From contig JAZGUH010000116.1 in NCBI GenBank assembly GCA_037893225.1, positions 1,364,001 to 1,428,000 on the forward strand: DNA of 64,000 nt, in the 5' to 3' direction. The position numbers and the translations under genes are program-made. Origin of the DNA: Hippasteria phrygiana. Its lineage: Eukaryota; Echinodermata; Asteroidea; Valvatida; Goniasteridae. Shown here piece after piece: positions 54,787-64,000 of the stretch (the first letter of the stretch is position 1; each line of letters opens with the position of its first letter). The notes beneath the pieces were generated by a model. The model was not told where the DNA came from and ran no database searches. It saw only the letters and a program-made list of their open reading frames with translations.

Positions 54787-55480
54787 ATGAAATATCAACC
54801 AAATACAGTAATTTTGACATGTATGGATAGCTTAGATCTGGCGCTACATGTTGCAATCATCGGCGGCTTCCTAGAGTTAAAACTTGTGGAGAAAATTCAA
54901 ACCTCGCAATGTTTATTTTCTTTCCGGCCAACATCTGTGTACATGTTACCGTCTATTTATTGCTCCATGCATGTCAAATTCCCTGGGGTATGGACTTGCT
55001 TTATTCATTCATAATTGCATGAAATATCAACCAAATGCAGTAATTTTGACATGTATGGATAGCTTAGATCTGGCGCTACATGTTGCAATTATCGGCGGCT
55101 TCTTAGAGTTAACACTTGTGGAGAAAATTCAAACCTCGCAATGTTTATTTTCTTTCCGGCCAACATCTGTGTGCATATTACCTTCTATTTATTGCTCCAT
55201 GCCTGTCAAATTCCCTAGGGTATGACTTGCTTTACTCATTCATAATTGCATGAAATATCAACCAAATACAGTAATTTTGACATGTATGGATAGCTTAGAT
55301 CTGGCGCTACATGTTGCAATCATCGGCGGCTTCCTAGAGTTAAAACTTGTGGAGAAAATTCAAACCTCGCAATGTTTATTTTCTTTCCGGCCAACATCTG
55401 TGTACATGTTACCGTCTATTTATTGCTCCATGCCTGTCAAATTCCCTAGGGTATGACTTGCTTTACTCATTCATAATTGC

Positions 55481-58400
55481 ATGAAATATCAACCAAATAC
55501 AGTAATTTTGACATGTATGGATAGCTTAGATCTGGCGCTACATGTTGCAATCATCGGCGGCTTCCTAAAGTTAAAACTTCTGGAGAAAATTCAAACCTCG
55601 CAATGTTTATTTTCTTTCCGGCCAACATCTGTGTACATGTTACCGTCTATTTATTGCTCCATGCATGTCGAATTCCCTGGTGTATGGACTAGCTTTACTC
55701 ATTCATAATTGCATGAAATATCAACCAAATTCAGTAATTTTGACATGTATGGATAGCTTAGATCTGGCGCTACATGTTGCAATTATCGGCGGCTTCTTAG
55801 AGTTAACACTTGTGGAGAAAATTCAAACCTCGCAATGTTTATTTTCTTTCCGGCCAACATCTGTGTACATGTTACCGTCTATTTATTGCTCCATGCATGT
55901 CAAATTCCCTGGGGTATGGACTTGCTTTATTCATTCATAATTGCATGAAATATCAACCAAATGCAGTAATTTTGACATGTATGGATAGCTTAGATCTGGC
56001 GCTACATGTTGCAATTATCGGCGGCTTCTTAGAGTTAACACTTGTGGAGAAAATTCAAACCTCGCAATGTTTATTTTCTTTCCGGCCAACATCTGTGTGC
56101 ATATTACCTTCTATTTATTGCTCCATGCCTGTCAAATTCCCTAGGGTATGACTTGCTTTACTCATTCATAATTGCATGAAATATCAACCAAATACAGTAA
56201 TTTTGACATGTATGGATAGCTTAGATCTGGCGCTACATGTTGCAATTATCGGCGGCTTCTTAGAGTTAACACTTGTGGAGAAAATTCAAACCTCGCAATG
56301 TTTATTTTCTTTCCGGCCAACATCTGTGTACATGTTACCGTCTATTTATTGCTCCATGCATGTCAAATTCCCTGGGGTATGGACTTGCTTTATTCATTCA
56401 TAATTGCATGAAATATCAACCAAATGCAGTAATTTTGACATGTATGGATAGCTTAGATCTGGCGCTACATGTTGCAATTATCGGCGGCTTCTTAGAGTTA
56501 ACACTTGTGGAGAAAATTCAAACCTCGCAATGTTTATTTTCTTTCCGGCCAACATCTGTGTGCATATTACCTTCTATTTATTGCTCCATGCCTGTCAAAT
56601 TCCCTAGGGTATGACTTGCTTTACTCATTCATAATTGCATGAAATATCAACCAAATACAGTAATTTTGACATGTATGGATAGCTTAGATCTGGCGCTACA
56701 TGTTGCAATTATCGGCGGCTTCTTAGAGTTAACACTTGTGGAGAAAATTCAAACCTCGCAATGTTTATTTTCTTTCCGGCCAACATCTGTGTACATGTTA
56801 CCGTCTATTTATTGCTCCATGCATGTCAAATTCCCTGGGGTATGGACTTGCTTTATTCATTCATAATTGCATGAAATATCAACCAAATGCAGTAATTTTG
56901 ACATGTATGGATAACTTAGATCTGGCGCTACATGTTGCAATTATCGGCGGCTTCTTAGAGTTAAAACTTGTGGAGAAAATTCAAACCTCGCAATGTTTAT
57001 TTTCTTTCCGGCCAACATCTGTGTACATGTTACCGTCTATTTATTGCTCCATGCCTGTCAAATTCCCTAGGGTTTGACTTGCTTTACTCATTCATAATTG
57101 CATGAAATATCAACCAAATACAGTAATTTTGACATGTATGGATAGCTTAGATCTGGCGCTACATGTTGCAATCATCGGCGGCTTCCTAGAGTTAAAACTT
57201 GTGGAGAAAATTCAAACCTCGCAATGTTTATTTTCTTTCCGGCCAACATCTGTGTACATGTTACCGTCTATTTATTGCTCCATGCATGTCAAATTCCCTG
57301 GTGTATGGACTAGCTTTACTCATTCATAATTGCATGAAATATCAACCAAATACAGTAATTTTGACATGTATGGATAGCTTAGATCTGGCGCTACATGTTG
57401 CAATTATCGGCGGCTTCTTAGAGTTAACACTTGTGGAGAAAATTCAAACCTCGCAATGTTTATTTTCTTTCCGGCCAACATCTGTGTACATGTTACCGTC
57501 TATTTATTGCTCCATGCATGTCAAATTCCCTAGGGTATGGACTTGCTTTATTCATTCATAATTGCATGAAATATCAACCAAATGCAGTAATTTTGACATG
57601 TATGGATAACTTAGATCTGGCGCTACATGTTGCAATTATCGGCGGCTTCTTAGAGTTAACACTTGTGGAGAAAATTCAAACCTCGCAATGTTTATTTTCT
57701 TTCCGGCCAACATCTGTGTGCATATTACCTTCTATTTATTGCTCCATGCCTGTCAAATTCCCTAGGGTATGACTTGCTTTACTCATTCATAATTGCATGA
57801 AATATCAACCAAATACAGTAATTTTGACATGTATGGATAGCTTAGATCTGGCGCTACATGTTGCAATCATCGGCGGCTTCCTAGAGTTAAAACTTGTGGA
57901 GAAAATTCAAACCTCGCAATGTTTATTTTCTTTCCGGCCAACATCTGTGTACATGTTACCGTCTATTTATTGCTCCATGCATGTCAAATTCCCTGGGGTA
58001 TGGACTTGCTTTATTCATTCATAATTGCATGAAATATCAACCAAATGCAGTAATTTTGACATGTATGGATAGCTTAGATCTGGCGCTACATGTTGCAATT
58101 ATCGGCGGCTTCTTAGAGTTAACACTTGTGGAGAAAATTCAAACCTCGCAATGTTTATTTTCTTTCCGGCCAACATCTGTGTGCATATTACCTTCTATTT
58201 ATTGCTCCATGCCTGTCAAATTCCCTAGGGTATGACTTGCTTTACTCATTCATAATTGCATGAAATATCAACCAAATACAGTAATTTTGACATGTATGGA
58301 TAGCTTAGATCTGGCGCTACATGTTGCAATCATCGGCGGCTTCCTAGAGTTAAAACTTGTGGAGAAAATTCAAACCTCGCAATGTTTATTTTCTTTCCGG

Positions 58401-59416
58401 CCAACATCTGTGTACATGTTACCGTCTATTTATTGCTCCATGCCTGTCAAATTCCCTAGGGTATGACTTGCTTTACTCATTCATAATTGCATGAAATATC
58501 AACCAAATACAGTAATTTTGACATGTATGGATAGCTTAGATCTGGCGCTACATGTTGCAATCATCGGCGGCTTCCTGGAGTTAAAACTTGTGGAGAAAAT
58601 TCAAACCTCGCAATGTTTATTTTCTTTCCGGCCAACATCTGTGTACATGTTACCGTCTATTTATTGCTCCATGCATGTCAAATTCCCTAGGGTATGGACT
58701 TGCTTTATTCATTCATAATTGCATGAAATATCAACCAAATGCAGTAATTTTGACATGTATGGATAACTTAGATCTGGCGCTACATGTTGCAATTATCGGC
58801 GGCTTCTTAGAGTTAACACTTGTGGAGAAAATTCAAACCTCGCAATGTTTATTTTCTTTCCGGCCAACATCTGTGTGCATATTACCTTCTATTTATTGCT
58901 CCATGCCTGTCAAATTCCCTAGGGTATGACTTGCTTTACTCATTCATAATTGCATGAAATATCAACCAAATACAGTAATTTTGACATGTATGGATAGCTT
59001 AGATCTGGCGCTACATGTTGCAATCATCGGCGGCTTCCTAGAGTTAAAACTTGTGGAGAAAATTCAAACCTCGCAATGTTTATTTTCTTTCCGGCCAACA
59101 TCTGTGTACATGTTACCGTCTATTTATTGCTCCATGCATGTCAAATTCCCTGGGGTATGGACTTGCTTTATTCATTCATAATTGCATGAAATATCAACCA
59201 AATGCAGTAATTTTGACATGTATGGATAGCTTAGATCTGGCGCTACATGTTGCAATTATCGGCGGCTTCTTAGAGTTAACACTTGTGGAGAAAATTCAAA
59301 CCTCGCAATGTTTATTTTCTTTCCGGCCAACATCTGTGTGCATATTACCTTCTATTTATTGCTCCATGCCTGTCAAATTCCCTAGGGTATGACTTGCTTT
59401 ACTCATTCATAATTGC
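55481..59416 (+). repeat. Right-type segment between two copies of the terminal duplication
   Basis: Unit starts are 55481, 55713, 55945, 56176, 56408, 56639, 56871, 57102, 57334, 57566, 57797, 58029, 58260, 58491, 58723, 58954 and 59186. Unit 55481 has CCTAAAG, TTCTGGAG and a private TGTCGAATTC. Unit 56871 has GGTTTGAC (T at 57074). Unit 58491 has CCTGGAG without the linked AAAATCC seen at 24917, 36263 and 46682, so it looks recombinant. Units 59186 and 59417 are two successive 231-bp C-middle units, an unusual adjacency marking a junction. Confidence 0.75.
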
Positions 59417-62400
59417 ATGAAATATCAACCAAATGCAGTAATTTTGACATGTATGGATAGCTTAGATCTGGCGCTACATGTTGCAATTATCGGCGGCTTC
59501 TTAGAGTTAACACTTGTGGAGAAAATTCAAACCTCGCAATGTTTATTTTCTTTCCGGCCAACATCTGTGTGCATATTACCTTCTATTTATTGCTCCATGC
59601 CTGTCAAATTCCCTAGGGTATGACTTGCTTTACTCATTCATAATTGCATGAAATATCAACCAAATACAGTAATTTTGACATGTATGGATAGCTTAGATCT
59701 GGCGCTACATGTTGCAATTATCGGCGGCTTCTTAGAGTTAACACTTGTGGAGAAAATTCAAACCTCGCAATGTTTATTTTCTTTCCGGCCAACATCTGTG
59801 TACATGTTACCGTCTATTTATTGCTCCATGCATGTCAAATTCCCTGGGGTATGGACTTGCTTTATTCATTCATAATTGCATGAAATATCAACCAAATGCA
59901 GTAATTTTGACATGTATGGATAACTTAGATCTGGCGCTACATGTTGCAATTATCGGCGGCTTCTTAGAGTTAAAACTTGTGGAGAAAATTCAAACCTCGC
60001 AATGTTTATTTTCTTTCCGGCCAACATCTGTGTACATGTTACCGTCTATTTATTGCTCCATGCCTGTCAAATTCCCTAGGGTATGACTTGCTTTACTCAT
60101 TCATAATTGCATGAAATATCAACCAAATACAGTAATTTTGACATGTATGGATAGCTTAGATCTGGCGCTACATGTTGCAATCATCGGCGGCTTCCTAGAG
60201 TTAAAACTTGTGGAGAAAATTCAAACCTCGCAATGTTTATTTTCTTTCCGGCCAACATCTGTGTACATGTTACCGTCTATTTATTGCTCCATGCATGTCA
60301 AATTCCCTGGTGTATGGACTAGCTTTACTCATTCATAATTGCATGAAATATCAACCAAATACAGTAATTTTGACATGTATGGATAGCTTAGATCTGGCGC
60401 TACATGTTGCAATTATCGGCGGCTTCTTAGAGTTAACACTTGTGGAGAAAATTCAAACCTCGCAATGTTTATTTTCTTTCCGGCCAACATCTGTGTACAT
60501 GTTACCGTCTATTTATTGCTCCATGCATGTCAAATTCCCTAGGGTATGGACTTGCTTTATTCATTCATAATTGCATGAAATATCAACCAAATGCAGTAAT
60601 TTTGACATGTATGGATAACTTAGATCTGGCGCTACATGTTGCAATTATCGGCGGCTTCTTAGAGTTAACACTTGTGGAGAAAATTCAAACCTCGCAATGT
60701 TTATTTTCTTTCCGGACAACATCTGTGTGCATATTACCTTCTATTTATTGCTCCATGCATGTCAAATTCCCTAGGGTATGACTTGCTTTACTCATTCATA
60801 ATTGCATGAAATATCAACCAAATACAGTAATTTTGACATGTATGGATAGCTTAGATCTGGCGCTACATGTTGCAATTATCGGCGGCTTCTTAGAGTTAAC
60901 ACTTGTGGAGAAAATTCAAACCTCGCAATGTTTATTTTCTTTCCGGCCAACATCTGTGTACATGTTACCGTCTATTTATTGCTCCATGCATGTCAAATTC
61001 CCTGGGGTATGGACTTGCTTTATTCATTCATAATTGCATGAAATATCAACCAAATGCAGTAATTTTGACATGTATGGATAGCTTAGATCTGGCGCTACAT
61101 GTTGCAATTATCGGCGGCTTCTTAGAGTTAACACTTGTGGAGAAAATTCAAACCTCGCAATGTTTATTTTCTTTCCGGCCAACATCTGTGTGCATATTAC
61201 CTTCTATTTATTGCTCCATGCCTGTCAAATTCCCTGGGGTATGACTTGCTTTACTCATTCATAATTGCATGAAATATCAACCAAATACAGTAATTTTGAC
61301 ATGTATGGATAGCTTAGATCTGGCGCTACATGTTGCAATTATCGGCGGCTTCTTAGAGTTAACACTTGTGGAGAAAATTCAAACCTCGCAATGTTTATTT
61401 TCTTTCCGGCCAACATCTGTGTACATGTTACCGTCTATTTATTGCTCCATGCATGTCAAATTCCCTGGGGTATGGACTTGCTTTATTCATTCATAATTGC
61501 ATGAAATATCAACCAAATGCAGTAATTTTGACATGTATGGATAACTTAGATCTGGCGCTACATGTTGCAATTATCGGCGGCTTCTTAGAGTTAAAACTTG
61601 TGGAGAAAATTCAAACCTCGCAATGTTTATTTTCTTTCCGGCCAACATCTGTGTACATGTTACCGTCTATTTATTGCTCCATGCCTGTCAAATTCCCTAG
61701 GGTATGACTTGCTTTACTCATTCATAATTGCATGAAATATCAACCAAATACAGTAATTTTGACATGTATGGATAGCTTAGATCTGGCGCTACATGTTGCA
61801 ATCATCGGCGGCTTCCTAGAGTTAAAACTTGTGGAGAAAATTCAAACCTCGCAATGTTTATTTTCTTTCCGGCCAACATCTGTGTACATGTTACCGTCTA
61901 TTTATTGCTCCATGCATGTCAAATTCCCTGGTGTATGGACTAGCTTTACTCATTCATAATTGCATGAAATATCAACCAAATACAGTAATTTTGACATGTA
62001 TGGATAGCTTAGATCTGGCGCTACATGTTGCAATTATCGGCGGCTTCTTAGAGTTAACACTTGTGGAGAAAATTCAAACCTCGCAATGTTTATTTTCTTT
62101 CCGGCCAACATCTGTGTACATGTTACCGTCTATTTATTGCTCCATGCATGTCAAATTCCCTAGGGTATGGACTTGCTTTATTCATTCATAATTGCATGAA
62201 ATATCAACCAAATGCAGTAATTTTGACATGTATGGATAACTTAGATCTGGCGCTACATGTTGCAATTATCGGCGGCTTCTTAGAGTTAACACTTGTGGAG
62301 AAAATTCAAACCTCGCAATGTTTATTTTCTTTCCGGCCAACATCTGTGTGCATATTACCTTCTATTTATTGCTCCATGCCTGTCAAATTCCCTAGGGTAT

Positions 62401-64000
62401 GACTTGCTTTACTCATTCATAATTGCATGAAATATCAACCAAATACAGTAATTTTGACATGTATGGATAGCTTAGATCTGGCGCTACATGTTGCAATCAT
62501 CGGCGGCTTCCTAGAGTTAAAACTTGTGGAGAAAATTCAAACCTCGCAATGTTTATTTTCTTTCCGGCCAACATCTGTGTACATGTTACCGTCTATTTAT
62601 TGCTCCATGCATGTCAAATTCCCTGGGGTATGGACTTGCTTTATTCATTCATAATTGCATGAAATATCAACCAAATGCAGTAATTTTGACATGTATGGAT
62701 AGCTTAGATCTGGCGCTACATGTTGCAATTATCGGCGGCTTCTTAGAGTTAACACTTGTGGAGAAAATTCAAACCTCGCAATGTTTATTTTCTTTCCGGC
62801 CAACATCTGTGTGCATATTACCTTCTATTTATTGCTCCATGCCTGTCAAATTCCCTAGGGTATGACTTGCTTTACTCATTCATAATTGCATGAAATATCA
62901 ACCAAATACAGTAATTTTGACATGTATGGATAGCTTAGATCTGGCGCTACATGTTGCAATCATCGGCGGCTTCCTAGAGTTAAAACTTGTGGAGAAAATT
63001 CAAACCTCGCAATGTTTATTTTCTTTCCGGCCAACATCTGTGTACATGTTACCGTCTATTTATTGCTCCATGCCTGTCAAATTCCCTAGGGTATGACTTG
63101 CTTTACTCATTCATAATTGCATGAAATATCAACCAAATACAGTAATTTTGACATGTATGGATAGCTTAGATCTGGCGCTACATGTTGCAATCATCGGCGG
63201 CTTCCTAAAGTTAAAACTTCTGGAGAAAATTCAAACCTCGCAATGTTTATTTTCTTTCCGGCCAACATCTGTGTACATGTTACCGTCTATTTATTGCTCC
63301 ATGCATGTCGAATTCCCTGGTGTATGGACTAGCTTTACTCATTCATAATTGCATGAAATATCAACCAAATTCAGTAATTTTGACATGTATGGATAGCTTA
63401 GATCTGGCGCTACATGTTGCAATTATCGGCGGCTTCTGAGAGTTAACACTTGTGGAGAAAATTCAAACCTCGCAATGTTTATTTTCTTTCCGGCCAACAT
63501 CTGTGTACATGTTACCGTCTATTTATTGCTCCATGCATGTCAAATTCCCTGGGGTATGGACTTGCTTTATTCATTCATAATTGCATGAAATATCAACCAA
63601 ATGCAGTAATTTTGACATGTATGGATAGCTTAGATCTGGCGCTACATGTTGCAATTATCGGCGGCTTCTTAGAGTTAACACTTGTGGAGAAAATTCAAAC
63701 CTCGCAATGTTTATTTTCTTTCCGGCCAACATCTGTGTGCATATTACCTTCTATTTATTGCTCCATGCCTGTCAAATTCCCTAGGGTATGACTTGCTTTA
63801 CTCATTCATAATTGCATGAAATATCAACCAAATACAGTAATTTTGACATGTATGGATAGCTTAGATCTGGCGCTACATGTTGCAATTATCGGCGGCTTCT
63901 TAGAGTTAACACTTGTGGAGAAAATTCAAACCTCGCAATGTTTATTTTCTTTCCGGCCAACATCTGTGTACATGTTACCGTCTATTTATTGCTCCATGCA
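59417..64000 (+). repeat. Copy of 51777-56360 (offset 7640), runs to window end
   Basis: Units from 59417 to 63816 match 51777 to 56176 in order and type, including the CCGGACAAC unit (60575 with 52935). Both copies have the rare TGTCGAATTC at 63310 and 55670. Private changes here are G at 61236 and G at 63438 (TTCTGAG instead of TTCTTAG), which puts a stop in the local open frame. The right edge of the duplication lies beyond the window. Confidence 0.82.
63816..64000 (+). repeat. Partial satellite unit at right window edge
   Basis: These are the first 185 bases of a unit: A at base 19, GATAGC, T haplotype, Y middle, and TGCA at the end, which predicts the 232-bp form. It ends only because the window ends. 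Confidence 0.95.

Larger units (their letters stand above)
43441..55480 (+). repeat. Second copy of the 10.4-kb duplication, expanded to 12,040 bp
   Basis: Units 43673-52934 match 33254-42515 at a constant offset of 10419, and units 53166-55480 match 41126-43440 at offset 12040. The 1621-bp difference equals one 7-unit repeat. The junction unit 43441 is a chimera: CCTAAAG/TTCTGGAG in its 5' half, as at 55481, and the CCTGGGG/GGACTTGC ending of 33022 in its 3' half. Private changes are G at 46206 (TTTATGCATTC) and T at 50259 (GTGGTG). No other translated difference was seen in the 9.26-kb matched part. Confidence 0.82.
1..64000 (+). repeat. Tandem satellite array, 231/232-bp unit, about 277 units
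   Basis: The same unit recurs without interruption and in one orientation over the full window. Unit starts at 157, 388, 620, 852, 1083 and so on to 63816 are spaced 231 or 232 bp. The span 157-63815 (63,659 bp) fits exactly 275 units, 141 of 231 bp and 134 of 232 bp, if no other length occurs; I saw none. Units differ by only a few substitutions from a small set of recurrent variants. GC is about 39%. Both edges of the window fall inside the array, so its true length is unknown. This organisation is typical of eukaryotic centromeric or heterochromatic satellites. I do not recognise the family. No unique sequence, transposon or non-repeat gap was seen, so there are no other intergenic stretches to describe. 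Confidence 0.98.

Noticed and set aside
157..63791. Repeated open frames of 68, 75, 91, 98, 113 and 120 codons on the + strand
   Set aside because: They are products of the repeat. 231 is 77 codons, so the same frame opens once per unit and closes at TGA (231-bp form) or TAA (232-bp form). Longer ones read from one unit into the next in a shifted frame. The variants are largely amino-acid changing, indels shift frame, and stops appear at will (ATATAACC units, 63438). No splice, promoter or family signature was recognised.
1..64000. CRISPR array
   Set aside because: There are no short repeats separated by unique spacers. The whole 231/232 bp is repeated and no part of it is spacer-like.
1..64000. 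Ribosomal DNA, tRNA or other RNA gene tandem array
   Set aside because: The unit shows no rRNA, 5S or tRNA motif that I recognise, and 231 bp with these sequences does not fit a 5S gene and spacer.
1..64000. Transposon or retrovirus insertion inside the array
   Set aside because: Every interval between unit starts is 231 or 232 bp, so there is no room for an insertion and no target-site duplication is seen.
1..64000. Genes on the - strand
   Set aside because: Reverse reading gives only short frames interrupted in each unit, and no recognisable product.

Overview
The whole 64,000-base window is one tandem satellite DNA array. A unit of 231 or 232 bp is repeated head-to-tail, always in the same orientation, from the first base to the last. 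I place 275 complete units between 157 and 63815, plus a partial unit at each end. I see no gene, RNA gene, transposon, CRISPR array, inversion or unique spacer. The unit is about 39% GC (90 of 231 bases counted at 157-387). A long, homogenised, multi-level satellite array points to a eukaryotic chromosome, most likely centromeric, pericentromeric or other constitutive heterochromatin, resolved by long-read assembly. I do not recognise the unit and cannot name the species.

Units differ at about 20 recurrent positions. Pos 1 here means the A of the ATG in ATGAAATATC; the unit at 157 is the reference. The main markers are: base 19 (A, G or T); base 44 (G or A); bases 72/85/95 (C,C,A = 'K' haplotype; T,T,C = 'T' haplotype); bases 155/159/165 (A,G,G = 'Y'; G,A,T = 'C'; a third form with ATATAACC = 'I'); base 185 (C or A); base 199 (A, G or T); and one extra G after TATG near base 206, which makes the 232-bp form. 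In much of the window 232-bp and 231-bp units alternate, which suggests an ancestral dimer of about 463 bp.

Layout. From 1 to 10105 is a 'left-type' domain, with tandem 10-unit (2314 bp) and 8-unit (1851 bp) higher-order repeats. From 10106 to 12189 is an island of 'right-type' units. From 12190 to about 20979 is left-type again, made of large near-copies of the first 8 kb (offsets 9719, 13189 and 15503). There is a short transition at 20980-21443. From 21444 to the end is right-type, with higher-order repeats of 5 units (1158 bp), 7 units (1621 bp) and 12 units (2779 bp).

Above these sits a super-period of 49, 47 and 45 units (11338, 10883 and 10419 bp) between matching marker units at 11264, 22602, 33485 and 43904. 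The clearest large event is a 10.4-kb tandem duplication (about 33.1-43.5 kb copied to 43.5-55.5 kb), whose second copy carries one extra 7-unit block. The window therefore records nested unequal crossover or gene conversion. All block comparisons were made by eye on diagnostic variants and translations, not by alignment, so edges are accurate to about one unit and silent differences may have been missed.
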